From Peredibacter sp045999315 (GTDB lineage: Bacteria > Bdellovibrionota > Bacteriovoracia > Bacteriovoracales > Bacteriovoracaceae), in the NCBI RefSeq assembly GCF_045999315.1, contig NZ_CP174607.1:3100001-3164000 (forward strand): a stretch of 64,000 bases of DNA. The letters are read 5' to 3'. Position numbers and translations under genes: made by a program. Below, piece by piece: positions 50,846-59,440 of the stretch. Position 1 is the stretch's first letter, and every line of letters begins with the position of its first letter. The notes beneath the pieces are model-generated. The model was not told where the DNA came from, did not search any database, and saw only the letters and a program-made list of their open reading frames with translations.

Positions 50846-52294
50846 ATGAATAGAAGTAAAATCATTTTTTTTCTAGCTTGTTTCGCCGTATCTTTTTTTA
50901 TGGTTTATGCCATAACTTTCAGACAACACGCCAAACAAGAAGAGCTTCTCCACTCTGAGGCCTCTGTCATACATGAAGAGGTCCTGGAGCGCTTTGAGAT
51001 GTTTATGGATTCCTTGATCTCAAAAGGAATCGTCACTTCCGAGTATTTTTCCCACGGGAACCTTTATACGAAGAAGTATGAGCAATTGGCCCAGAACATC
51101 CTTCAAAACTATGACGAGATTTTAGGCATCAATATTGTTGACCACCAAGGCACCATTGTGAGGGTCTATCCTTATCAGGAGAATAAGGCCTCACTCGGTA
51201 AGAAGACACAGAACCTTCAGTTCATGAAGCACTCTCTCGATATAGGAGAAGAATTCTGGATCTCTCCTCCGTTTCATCTCTATCAAGGGCCACAGGGATT
51301 TGTGGTCTATATCCCTATTCGGAGAGACGATCAACTCATGGGCTGGATCTGCCCTGTGATCAGTAATGAGCGCTTTTTTAAAAAGTTCATGACCGCGAAC
51401 TTCCTGCGCTCTTATGAACTCGTGATTCAAGATGTAGAATCAGGGCTTAATTATTTTTCAACCAGCTCTCCGAAAAATGTCAAAGGCCTGGTTAAACGTC
51501 AAAACGTAAAAATTAGAGGAAGAGAACTCATGTTCTTGAGCTGGCCTAAAAAGCAGTACACGGAGGCCTATTTGTGGCCCTTGAGTATCTTCATGGCCCT
51601 TATTATTTCTTTTCTCTCGACCTATCTCTTTGGACTGTTAGAACAAAAGTTTCATAGCAATATGCAGCCAGATGAGGCCGAACAACTTCTTCGCATTTCT
51701 ATTCAAGACGCCTCCAATGGAATGATCTTGATTCAAAACCAGTTGGAACTCATGAAATTAGGGGCGGGACATATTTCTCCGGAAAGGGTCTCCCTTCATG
51801 CCTTCTATATCACCAATCTCCTGGAGCAGATTAAGATTCTTCAGCGAATCACAAATCAAGATGAATCAACGAAGCTGCATAAAACACCGCTTTTCCCTCT
51901 CATCCTGGAAGTGACTGATCAGCTCCATGACTCAATTGAAGGTAAAAACATTCAGATCATCATGAATCAACAGGAACTAGAGAGCATCCACATCTATGCC
52001 CATAAGACACTCTTTAAGAGCAGTGTTCTGAACCTTCTTTTTACGCATATTATTTATCACGCCGGGAAAGACACCCAGATACTCATCAAGAACACGGAAA
52101 GAAAACATCATCGAGAGTTGTCCTTAATCGTAAAAGATCCGGGGGCCACTTCGGATTTTAAAGAAAAGATGAAATCAGAAAGATCTTTAATCGGTATCAA
52201 ACGCGTGGTTGAACTTCACCAAGGAAAATTCACTCTCGACTCAAATGGTACGAGCGAACTTATTTTTAATCTGGTGTTGCCATTGATCAAATAA
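50846..52294 (+). CDS. Periplasmic-sensor pseudo-histidine kinase
   Basis: A 482-residue protein. A signal anchor (7-25), a periplasmic CHASE-like sensor (about 35-235, NIVDHQGTIVRVYPYQENKASLGK, VYIPIRRDDQLMGWICPVIS) and a second helix (about 248-268) are followed by a kinase-like part. At the H-box position Asp288 replaces His (SIQDASNGMI). The ATPase boxes are degraded: the N-box is LNLLFTHIIYHAG, and G1 reads KDPGATS. It should not phosphorylate itself. It is coupled to the intact kinase upstream and probably modulates it by heterodimerising or by sharing ligand sensing (inference). Confidence 0.8.
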   Translation: MNRSKIIFFLACFAVSFFMVYAITFRQHAKQEELLHSEASVIHEEVLERFEMFMDSLISKGIVTSEYFSHGNLYTKKYEQLAQNILQNYDEILGINIVDHQGTIVRVYPYQENKASLGKKTQNLQFMKHSLDIGEEFWISPPFHLYQGPQGFVVYIPIRRDDQLMGWICPVISNERFFKKFMTANFLRSYELVIQDVESGLNYFSTSSPKNVKGLVKRQNVKIRGRELMFLSWPKKQYTEAYLWPLSIFMALIISFLSTYLFGLLEQKFHSNMQPDEAEQLLRISIQDASNGMILIQNQLELMKLGAGHISPERVSLHAFYITNLLEQIKILQRITNQDESTKLHKTPLFPLILEVTDQLHDSIEGKNIQIIMNQQELESIHIYAHKTLFKSSVLNLLFTHIIYHAGKDTQILIKNTERKHHRELSLIVKDPGATSDFKEKMKSERSLIGIKRVVELHQGKFTLDSNGTSELIFNLVLPLIK

Positions 52295-52295
52295 A

Positions 52296-53042
52296 TTAGA
52301 ACTCTGTCCCGGCAGTTTCGCCACCGACGGAGCCTGATATTTCACCACCAATACCTCCACCAAAGTCACCGCCAAAATCACCACCGATATCTCCCCCAAC
52401 GGTACCGCCAATGGTTCCGCCAGTAGTTGTTCCGGTCGTTCCACCTGTGGTTGTTCCTGTGGTGGTTCCCGTAGTGGTTCCAGAATCATCTTGATCTTCA
52501 GTCTGTGTAAGAGTTCCGCAGGCGATGGTAATGACATTAGTTCCTGATGGACTAGGCAGACCATTCGCAATAGGAGCAGCACGAATTAAAAGACTGGTGT
52601 TCGCAAGATCAGTATCATCCGGCGCTTGCGATGCGCCCGCTGCAATTAACTCCTGAGCTAAAGCATCATCAGTCAATGTTTCAGAGTGGGTAAAATTTCT
52701 GTTGGAAGTTGTGTCGGCCGGAAAAGTTGTTTGAAGACTCGAGCAATCGGCCGAACTATAAGTGTAAAAGAGCTGAGTGAAATTTTGGGGAATTTCATCC
52801 AGATTGATGTTGGCGTTCACCACACCATCCTGAATGCTGAAATTTCCTTTACCTGTTAGATTGGTAAAGTTTGGATCTGTCGCGACTAAGTCCGCTTCAT
52901 AAGTTCGATTTTCATCCTCAGTATTTTGCTGAGTCAAGGCCGCCTCTTCAAATTCACTATCGTAGAATTCTTTACAACCAGAAAAGGCGACCAAACTTAA
53001 AGTCATAAAAGTAATAGGACTGATCTTTTTTAATGTTCGCAT
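52296..53042 (-). CDS. Lipoprotein with Thr/Gly repeat tail
   Basis: A 248-residue lipoprotein (lipobox VAFSGC, Cys at about residue 23). The central domain (about 45-185) is beta-rich with one Cys pair (ADCSSL and IACGTL). The C-terminal 60 residues are low complexity: a GTTT repeat, then about nine GGxx units with aliphatic or acidic residues (GGTI, GGTV, GGDI, GGDF). No known domain. It ends 1 nt from the convergent pseudokinase gene. Confidence 0.75.
   Translation of the reverse strand: MRTLKKISPITFMTLSLVAFSGCKEFYDSEFEEAALTQQNTEDENRTYEADLVATDPNFTNLTGKGNFSIQDGVVNANINLDEIPQNFTQLFYTYSSADCSSLQTTFPADTTSNRNFTHSETLTDDALAQELIAAGASQAPDDTDLANTSLLIRAAPIANGLPSPSGTNVITIACGTLTQTEDQDDSGTTTGTTTGTTTGGTTGTTTGGTIGGTVGGDIGGDFGGDFGGGIGGEISGSVGGETAGTEF
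52314..52483. repeat. 12-bp-type tandem repeats coding the Gly/Thr tail
   Basis: On the minus strand this tract alternates GGT/GGA/GGC Gly codons with Thr, Ile, Val, Asp and Phe, in units of about 12 nt. The repeats are diverged, not identical, but could still lead to length variation. Confidence 0.6.
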
Positions 53043-53106
53043 AAACCACCCTTGTCCTTTAAAACTAGGGTCATTCTAGCAAACACTCCTTCTTAGGTTC
53101 AGTTCT

Positions 53107-53370
53107 TCAATCTAAAAAAGCATTTAAGTTTTTTAGACCATTGCTTTGAAGACGCGTGCGCAATCTATCTGACCATGTTTGTGTGTCTTTCTTCCCGGCA
53201 ATCATGCGGTCATTAAAATAGAAATCACGATGCAGTTCAAGCATGTTCATGGGCAGCATGTAATTCATGACGACCTTCGGAACTTGCATGTTGTCGACAT
53301 AGTTCAATGACCCTGTAGAAGCAAGTGAAGAGAAAGAAGTAAGAGTTAGAAGCAACATAAAAACCTTCAT
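53107..53370 (-). CDS. Small secreted hypothetical protein
   Basis: ATG 53370 is preceded by GGAGG; a longer frame to 53406 lacks a signal peptide at its end. The 87-residue product has a signal peptide (1-17, SSLA-ST) and a mature part rich in Met and Asn (MNYMLPMNMLEL), without Cys. The family is not recognised. Confidence 0.6.
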   Translation of the reverse strand: MKVFMLLLTLTSFSSLASTGSLNYVDNMQVPKVVMNYMLPMNMLELHRDFYFNDRMIAGKKDTQTWSDRLRTRLQSNGLKNLNAFLD

Positions 53371-53504
53371 CTGAACCTCCTGTCCAAGACGTTGTCCTGC
53401 CCCCATTATGCGAGGTTCGTGCCAAGTCCAAGTGGATGGAATTTAAGGGCCAGGAGAACTAATGGCCCCGGTGCAGATCGCTCCTGACACTAGGGAATTT
53501 CTAC

Positions 53505-55469
53505 CTATTCCTTGGTCCATCGAAGCATGTTTTCAAGCATTCGTTCTTGAGGCATATAAAGAGCAGATTTTTTGTCTTTATTGTCTCGAATGTCTTCCAG
53601 AATTTTTCTGAGATTTGTTTTTTCAGTGGCGTTCTTCGTATAGTGTAACTCGCGCTCAAACATCTCATTTAACATGGCATTGAGTTGCTTATTATCGGCC
53701 TTGGCAAATATCTCTCGGGCCACAGTTCCCTGGCCCTTCATACTTTCTTCAAAGGCCTGAAGAAATTGGCGATCAGAAAAATCTCTCTTCTGAGCGGCCT
53801 TTAAGTAGTAATGGCTCGCTTCTTCCGGTTGACGAGAAAGACGGTACTTATTGGCGATGTCACGGGCCTCGGTCCATTTCATATTTTCTGGTACTTTGAT
53901 TTCAGTCTTGGCCTCTGCCTTCACTTCTGCTTTCACAGGGGCCAGAGCTGGAGTCGCTGGTTTTGCCACGACGGCCGCCGGTGGTTGAACACCTTTTAGT
54001 TTCGCTTCAACTTCTTTTAAGGTCTTAAGTTCCAGTGCCAGAGTCGGATCTTTTGGATTGGCGGCGACCTTCCGCTGAAGAGTCAGAATGTCTTGAGAAA
54101 TCCCTTGCATCATCTTCGTTTGGTTCATCCCAAATTCTTTAAGGCCCTTCTGGTAATGAGCAAGTGTTCCCGTCACATCTCCAGCTTTGGCCGAGGACTC
54201 CCACGCCATTTTTAGAATGAGTGGGTTCTTACTAGTAGAAGCGGCCAGTGAATAGTTTTCTCCGGCCTCTTTAAAAGCATTTTTATACTTGGCCATCTCT
54301 TGAGTAACGTCTTGTCCATTGGCCGCGAGCTTATTGATCGAAATACCATAGGTCTGGCCCTGAACTCGGGCACCATTAGCAAGAGAAGTGGTATTGGGAT
54401 TAGCAAAAGTTCCAGTAATGCCTTTTTCCATCAAAAGACGAGTTTGATCCGGATTGAAACCTGCTTCACGAAGAAGACGGGCCTTTTGAGAGATGTCTCC
54501 TTGAGTGTAAGTATAGAAACCTCGGCCCTCATCAATTCCGATCTTGTGAGCGGCGATGATCGCTTCTTTTTGTTTCTGTGTGAGGTTCATGCCATCCAAA
54601 AGTCTTGAGGCCTCTGCGAGTCTTTCCGCATCAGTTAATTTGGCGGCGGTTGAGAGATGATTTAATTTCGAGAAACTTGCTCGGCTGGCCGCAACTGCTG
54701 CCTTCCCTTTTTCTGTCGCTTCCAGAGCAACCAGGGCCGCTTTACCGCCCTTTAAAAAAGCAAAGATCGCCGTTGGTGGCATGATTAAAGACCCAACAGC
54801 TTTACAGATGGTATTGGCCTTTGCCTCACCATTTAAACAGTTATATTCAGAGATGTAGTGCTTTGCAATTCCTTCGGCCGCTTGAGAAAGCATATTGACC
54901 AAGGGTTCATAGAGAGTTTTCCCTAGGGCCAGTGCCGGATTGTAATTTGCGTCTGATAAGTTTTTAGGAAACTCTTGAGAAAAGTAAGCGGCCGACATGC
55001 GGATAAAATCCATCGCGAGCTTACTGCCTTCACCACCGCTCTTTTTTAGCTTGGCCATGGACTCATTTCGAAAATCTTCATCCATTAAAAATTTTGCCAT
55101 GCCGGTAACTGACTTCACCTGCATGTCAACTAAGCTTGAGATGAGATCAACCACCATGTTTCCAAGGTCGACTAAAGAATCAAAAAGGAAACCCTTAATA
55201 CACTGGCCCACCTTAGAAAGAATATTTTCAGAAGAAAGAAGTCGGTTTGCCGTCTGGCCTTTATCACAGTTCATTCTGTTTTCAGGAACAATTCTCTGAC
55301 AAGCAGGATCAGTGTCAACTAAGTGCTGACAAACAAACTGAAATTCCTGGAGAGAAACATTCGAAGAGACCAAATCTCCGGGTGTCGTACAGCTAATATC
55401 CAGAGTCAGTCGTTGTGACCATGAAGTTGAAGTGAATAGAATCAGAAGAAGAATAAAAAGAAATCTCAT
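53505..55469 (-). CDS. Large secreted helical protein
   Basis: A 654-residue protein with a signal peptide (1-18, TSWS-QR). N-terminal 110 residues contain five or more Cys. A short hydrophobic Ala/Gly stretch is near 228-255 (PPTAIFAFLKGGKAALVALEA). Residues 275-310 (LTDAERLAEASRLLDGMNLTQKQKEAIIAAHKIG) form a motif I associate with secreted Bdellovibrionota proteins. TPR-like helices follow, then a Pro/Ala/Lys-rich linker (about 520-555, with alternating PV/KAEVKAE) and a helical end. Enzyme activity is not evident. The upstream gene overlaps it by 4 nt. Confidence 0.72.
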   Translation of the reverse strand: MRFLFILLLILFTSTSWSQRLTLDISCTTPGDLVSSNVSLQEFQFVCQHLVDTDPACQRIVPENRMNCDKGQTANRLLSSENILSKVGQCIKGFLFDSLVDLGNMVVDLISSLVDMQVKSVTGMAKFLMDEDFRNESMAKLKKSGGEGSKLAMDFIRMSAAYFSQEFPKNLSDANYNPALALGKTLYEPLVNMLSQAAEGIAKHYISEYNCLNGEAKANTICKAVGSLIMPPTAIFAFLKGGKAALVALEATEKGKAAVAASRASFSKLNHLSTAAKLTDAERLAEASRLLDGMNLTQKQKEAIIAAHKIGIDEGRGFYTYTQGDISQKARLLREAGFNPDQTRLLMEKGITGTFANPNTTSLANGARVQGQTYGISINKLAANGQDVTQEMAKYKNAFKEAGENYSLAASTSKNPLILKMAWESSAKAGDVTGTLAHYQKGLKEFGMNQTKMMQGISQDILTLQRKVAANPKDPTLALELKTLKEVEAKLKGVQPPAAVVAKPATPALAPVKAEVKAEAKTEIKVPENMKWTEARDIANKYRLSRQPEEASHYYLKAAQKRDFSDRQFLQAFEESMKGQGTVAREIFAKADNKQLNAMLNEMFERELHYTKNATEKTNLRKILEDIRDNKDKKSALYMPQERMLENMLRWTKE

Positions 55470-55924
55470 GGGACAAGGTACTCCTGATACTCTTCAAGTT
55501 TTAAAACTTTCTTTTCCGAAGTAAGAAGAAACTGTTTTGAAGCTCCGGCCTGGGCCCAATAAACTTCCAGAAAACTCACAATCACATCGCGCTTGTTTTT
55601 ATAACTTCCTTCAAACACCAGAACTCGTCCGTGTTCAGTCTCCATTAACTTTTGATTGGTAATTTTCCAGTCGTTAAAACCAAACATTTTACCAAACTCA
55701 CGTTTTGTATCATGGGTCTTCTCCAACTCTTTTACATTTTGGGCCGTGAGATCCTTGTATTCAAAATCACTTCCCATGCGCGAAAGATCCACACCATCGA
55801 CGGCATCGTGAAAATTTTCGACAAAGCCGATGTCTGCTCGACTTTCAAATTTTGGTGAAGGTGCCAGGGCCCCTGCGGTCAGAGGAAATAAAAGAAACAA
55901 AAAGAGAAATTTGAAGTTCTTCAT
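55466..55924 (-). CDS. Secreted hypothetical protein coupled to the 654-residue protein
   Basis: ATG 55924 starts a signal peptide (MKNFKFLFLFLLFPLTAGALA); a longer frame to 55978 is unlikely. The 152-residue protein has no Cys after the signal peptide and no known motif; helix then beta is predicted. It overlaps the next gene by 4 nt, so both products are likely made together. The family is not recognised. Confidence 0.65.
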   Translation of the reverse strand: MKNFKFLFLFLLFPLTAGALAPSPKFESRADIGFVENFHDAVDGVDLSRMGSDFEYKDLTAQNVKELEKTHDTKREFGKMFGFNDWKITNQKLMETEHGRVLVFEGSYKNKRDVIVSFLEVYWAQAGASKQFLLTSEKKVLKLEEYQEYLVP

Positions 55925-55994
55925 GAATTTTATTTTATTACAAAGGCAATAAAACTCGATGAAGTGGAGAATGGGCAATTAATGCCCGAGCGTA

Positions 55995-57425
55995 TTACTT
56001 GAGTGGTAAAGTGATGACAAACTTTGAGCCTACATTATAGGTACTTTCGACTTGGATTTTTCCACCATGGGCCTCGATAATTTGCTTAGTTATGTAGAGA
56101 CCAAGTCCCAGACCTGAGAATTCTCTATGCCCCACGGCCCTTTCAAAACGATCAAAAATCCGTTCTAAATGCTCCGGACGAATTCCAATTCCTCTGTCCA
56201 CCACTTCAATGATCACTGAATTGCCGGTGGATCGTAGAAAAATATCAATGGGCATTCCCCGTCCGTATTTTATGGCATTGGTCACAAGGTTAAGGATCGC
56301 CTGCTCAATCCGGAAGGCGTCCCAATGGCCCTTAACAGACCCTTCAGTCACGAGATTAATCGGCACTCGTTCAATCGACATGGCCAGATCCACCACCTGC
56401 TTGACGGTGGTCTCCAAGTCAACTTCAGTGATCTCAAGTTCAAATTTACCGGCCTGGATACGAGAAATATCCAACATGTCAGAAATGATTCTGGTTAAGC
56501 GCTTGAGCTGCTGATCATAAGTGGTAAAAAGTTTTGCTAACTGATCCGGTTGAAGCGAATTGTCCTGCATGAACTTTCTTTGATAAAGCTGAGTTTGAAG
56601 AGTAAGTGAAGTAATGGGTGTTTTAAGTTCATGGGAGGCCAGGGAGATAAATTCTTCTCGAAGACTTAAGGCCAGTTGTGACTCTAACTTAGCGTGCTCG
56701 GCCAAAATGAGGGCCTTTTCTAGTTCCGCCTTCCGGGATGTGATTTCCTGGACCAGTGCCGCCACGTTGTTTTGCTCACTTTGAAGATTTAATTGCAGAA
56801 TGTCTCTTGAGGCCTCAAGCTCCGTCTGGTTCTTTTCAATTTGGAGAACTTGATTAAAGGATTGCTTACGACCTTCTTCTCTAATTTTAGAAGAAATGAC
56901 TCCGATAATACCGGTTGTGATAAGCACAAACGTATTGTTGAGAAATTCAGAAATATGAACCATCTGAAAATTTGTTCTGAGAAAGCCCGCAAATACATAA
57001 ATGAGAATGTTTAAGGTCACGAGAAAAAACATCTGTCGGGGAACGACGGGAAAAATCAAGACCCCCGCAAGTAAAACGAGATTCACACCCGCATAATAAG
57101 GGCTCACAAATCCGCCCAAAATATAACATTGAATCGTGACCAAGGTCGCGGCCAGCGTAAGTGAAGAAAACCCAACCACAAACGGATTCATGGTGTAATA
57201 GCGTTTCTTCACATAAATAAAAATGAGACCGAAGATAATCACGGCCGCGATTCGAGTCACGGACAATTCAACGAAATAATCACGATGGGCAATGTAATCA
57301 AGAACGGCATATAGAGGAATTAGGGTAACTGCCAGAAAATTCAAAACTCGACAGCTCTCGCGGGTCTGCGATTCCACAAGGTGCTGATAGCGGTCATTTT
57401 CCTCTTGGGTCCAGTTGTTAAGCAT
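55995..57425 (-). CDS. Membrane sensor histidine kinase
   Basis: ATG 57425 is taken (the TTG at 57428 is adjacent); TAGAAT ends 6 nt upstream. The 476-residue kinase has six membrane helices (about 28-190), a long coiled coil (195-255), HisKA with H265 in LASHELKTPITS, and HATPase with NLVTNAIKYG, DRGIGI and GLGLGLYI. Catalytic boxes are intact. Its signal is probably sensed in the membrane. No response regulator lies nearby. Confidence 0.92.
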   Translation of the reverse strand: MLNNWTQEENDRYQHLVESQTRESCRVLNFLAVTLIPLYAVLDYIAHRDYFVELSVTRIAAVIIFGLIFIYVKKRYYTMNPFVVGFSSLTLAATLVTIQCYILGGFVSPYYAGVNLVLLAGVLIFPVVPRQMFFLVTLNILIYVFAGFLRTNFQMVHISEFLNNTFVLITTGIIGVISSKIREEGRKQSFNQVLQIEKNQTELEASRDILQLNLQSEQNNVAALVQEITSRKAELEKALILAEHAKLESQLALSLREEFISLASHELKTPITSLTLQTQLYQRKFMQDNSLQPDQLAKLFTTYDQQLKRLTRIISDMLDISRIQAGKFELEITEVDLETTVKQVVDLAMSIERVPINLVTEGSVKGHWDAFRIEQAILNLVTNAIKYGRGMPIDIFLRSTGNSVIIEVVDRGIGIRPEHLERIFDRFERAVGHREFSGLGLGLYITKQIIEAHGGKIQVESTYNVGSKFVITLPLK

Positions 57426-57431
57426 CAAAAT

Positions 57432-57437
57432 ATTCTA
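57432..57437 (-). promoter_or_regulatory. -10 box, candidate leaderless promoter
   Basis: On the minus strand TAGAAT is followed by 6 nt and the ATG of the kinase. Confidence 0.5.
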
Positions 57438-57458
57438 ACAACTGAACTTAAGGAAAAT

Positions 57459-57782
57459 CTAATAAATATTGCGGAAATATATGTAAGCGATGAGTAAAAA
57501 CACCATTCCTACAAAGGCAATTCGCTTAAACCAGTTATCAAGGGCCAGAAATGAGCCATCTCCCTTATAAAAACCCGCATCCAGAATACATAAAGCGTGC
57601 AAAGTCAGACCTGGCCAGAAATAGGCATAGTATCCACCGGCCACTAAAAAGGCCCAGAAGATACCTGGCATCACTCTTCCCTTCATAAGCTGACCCAGTC
57701 CTGGAAGCATCATACTCCAGATGGCGGCGATCGAATTAGGGGCCTTAAAGTCTACAGGATTTGCATTCATATTAGTTTCCAT
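57459..57782 (-). CDS. Small membrane protein
   Basis: A 107-residue protein with three hydrophobic segments (about 20-32, 40-58, 86-104) and the motif MMLPGLGQLMKGRVMPGIFW, which resembles the Gly-x-Gly-Q-x-x-x-G start of TM2/YqaE-like membrane proteins. An ATG at 57770 is an alternative start. Its start overlaps the end of the YceI gene by 11 nt. Function unknown. Confidence 0.65.
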   Translation of the reverse strand: METNMNANPVDFKAPNSIAAIWSMMLPGLGQLMKGRVMPGIFWAFLVAGGYYAYFWPGLTLHALCILDAGFYKGDGSFLALDNWFKRIAFVGMVFLLIAYIYFRNIY

Positions 57783-58476
57783 TGATGAGTTTTCTTAGTC
57801 CTTTCGAAAAGGACGACTCTTCTTGGTTTTTACGATGTTGAACTTCCCTTTCACGGATGTATTCAGTGTCAGGAATCATATGTTTACTTGGAGGGGTCTT
57901 TCCATCATTCGGTTGAATTTGAAATACACCACGATAAGTCACTTCATCGCTGACAAGATACTTTTGATTATCAAGGGTCTTGTTCCAGTTGATATTGAAG
58001 TCTTTACGATTGAGCTTCGATTCAAACTTCACAAATTTATTTTCATATCCCCAAGTGTCTTTTACTGAATCAGTCACAGTAAATTCAACGTCCGCTGGGC
58101 GAGAGATATTTTTGATGGTCATCGTGCCTGAGGCCTTGAACTTATTGTCTTTCAACTGAACAATCTTGTTCGATTTGAAAATAATGTTAGGAAATTGGCG
58201 AGCATCAAAGAACTCAGAGTTCTTTAAATGTCCGTCGCGCATTTTATTACCGGTCTCAATACTGTTAATATCAATTTTGATATCGAGATTTTTAAAACTC
58301 ATTGGTTTCGGTTCAAGATCCACATCAGCATCAAAGGCCGTGAATCGACCAGTTAGTTCCGAAACTCCGAGATAACCGACCTGGAACAGAATTTCAGAGT
58401 GATCTCGATTTGAGCGCCATGGAGCGGCCAGGGTTGATAGAGAGATTAAAGCGGCAAGTAAAAGAAAATGTTTCAT
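57772..58476 (-). CDS. YceI-family periplasmic lipocalin-like protein
   Basis: ATG 58476 is preceded at 6 nt by a perfect TATAAT; a longer frame to 58536 lies over the promoter. The 234-residue protein has a signal peptide (1-18, TLA-AP) and the YceI fold: SEILFQVGYLGVSELTGRFTAFDADV, MRDGHLKNSEFFDARQFPNIIFKS (the conserved R-x-x-HLxSxxFFDxxxxP), and GTMTIKNISRPADVEFTV. YceI proteins bind long isoprenoid-like lipids. A basic C-terminal extension of about 40 residues is extra. The TM2-like gene overlaps its end. Confidence 0.88.
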   Translation of the reverse strand: MKHFLLLAALISLSTLAAPWRSNRDHSEILFQVGYLGVSELTGRFTAFDADVDLEPKPMSFKNLDIKIDINSIETGNKMRDGHLKNSEFFDARQFPNIIFKSNKIVQLKDNKFKASGTMTIKNISRPADVEFTVTDSVKDTWGYENKFVKFESKLNRKDFNINWNKTLDNQKYLVSDEVTYRGVFQIQPNDGKTPPSKHMIPDTEYIREREVQHRKNQEESSFSKGLRKLINGN

Positions 58477-58482
58477 GCTGTC

Positions 58483-58488
58483 ATTATA
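58483..58488 (-). promoter_or_regulatory. -10 box, candidate leaderless promoter of yceI
   Basis: A perfect TATAAT on the minus strand, 6 nt from the ATG. Confidence 0.6.
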
Positions 58489-58553
58489 GTATTTTATGTT
58501 TTTTTGGGTAGATACGTATGTCACATAAAATAGCACAAACTTCCCAGCTCTGG

Positions 58554-58559
58554 TATCAT
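58554..58559 (+). promoter_or_regulatory. -10 box, candidate leaderless promoter of the AraC gene
   Basis: TATCAT with an extended -10 TG one base upstream, and TAGCAC as possible -35 at 17 nt; it ends 6 nt before the ATG at 58566. Confidence 0.58.
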
Positions 58560-58565
58560 TAAAGC

Positions 58566-59432
58566 ATGTCTAAGACTCATCATCACCATCATCATAACAG
58601 CACACTTCACCCCATTGATGCCTTTGGAATTAAACGGGTTTCTTTAAGTTCAATCAGGATCGAAAGACTGGAAAATCGGATCCATCCTTTGGTGCCTTTC
58701 CCGCACAAACATGACTTTTATCAGCTCATTTTGATGACGGCCGGAACAGGAGTCCACCATATTGATTTCAGTACCTACAAAATCACGAAGAACCAGATGT
58801 TTGTGATGAAACCGGCCCAGGTCCATACCTGGCAGCTGAAAGGGGCCCAGGGTTACGTCGTGGAATTCAACCGGGACTCACTCCACGGCATGAGCACTCA
58901 TGCTTTGGACATGATTAAACAATTAGATTTTACTCCGGATGCTCTCACTTTTAAGACCCAGGAGTTTGAACAATTAAAAACTGTCACCAAACTCATGATG
59001 GAAGAATTCATGGCCGAAAAAGAGCATCTTGATCTCGCTCTTCGAGGATATCTCATGGCCTTTTTAATTCAGGTCTTAAGAAATAGTCCCATTGGCAAAC
59101 AGACCAAGAGTATTGATATTCTCGACCGCTTCAGAAATCTGGTTGAAGATAATTTCAAGCACGAACATCGAGTTGAGTTTTACGCCAAAGAATTAAAACT
59201 CACACCGAAGGCCCTCACCATGCAGCTCTCTCGTTTAATGGGGAAGGCCCCACGTCAACTCATTCAAGAAAGATGTTTACTTGAGGCCAAACGCTATCTC
59301 GCCTACTCATCTGTTCCTATCGCTGACATTGGTTATGAACTGGGATTCGAAGATGCCAATTACTTCACGAGATTTTTTAGATTGCATGAGAAGATGACGC
59401 CGGCGAAGTTTAGAAAAGATTTTTCCCAATAG
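58566..59432 (+). CDS. Cupin-AraC family regulator with a natural His6 run
   Basis: A 288-residue regulator. The N-terminus is MSKT followed by six histidines (H5-H10), then an AraC cupin ligand domain (about 40-130, PFPHKHDFYQLILMTAGTGVHHIDF) and a C-terminal double helix-turn-helix (about 190-285, VEFYAKELKLTPKALTMQLSRLMG and IADIGYELGFEDANYFTRFFRLHEKMTPAKFR). The HKH of the cupin and the His run could bind metal. A thioredoxin-like gene follows after 8 nt, so the two form an operon. Confidence 0.88.
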   Translation: MSKTHHHHHHNSTLHPIDAFGIKRVSLSSIRIERLENRIHPLVPFPHKHDFYQLILMTAGTGVHHIDFSTYKITKNQMFVMKPAQVHTWQLKGAQGYVVEFNRDSLHGMSTHALDMIKQLDFTPDALTFKTQEFEQLKTVTKLMMEEFMAEKEHLDLALRGYLMAFLIQVLRNSPIGKQTKSIDILDRFRNLVEDNFKHEHRVEFYAKELKLTPKALTMQLSRLMGKAPRQLIQERCLLEAKRYLAYSSVPIADIGYELGFEDANYFTRFFRLHEKMTPAKFRKDFSQ

Positions 59433-59440
59433 AGGCACTT

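Noticed and set aside
52314..52483. CRISPR-like repeat array
   Set aside because: The repeats are short, diverged, in frame and code for the Gly/Thr tail of a lipoprotein; no spacers exist.
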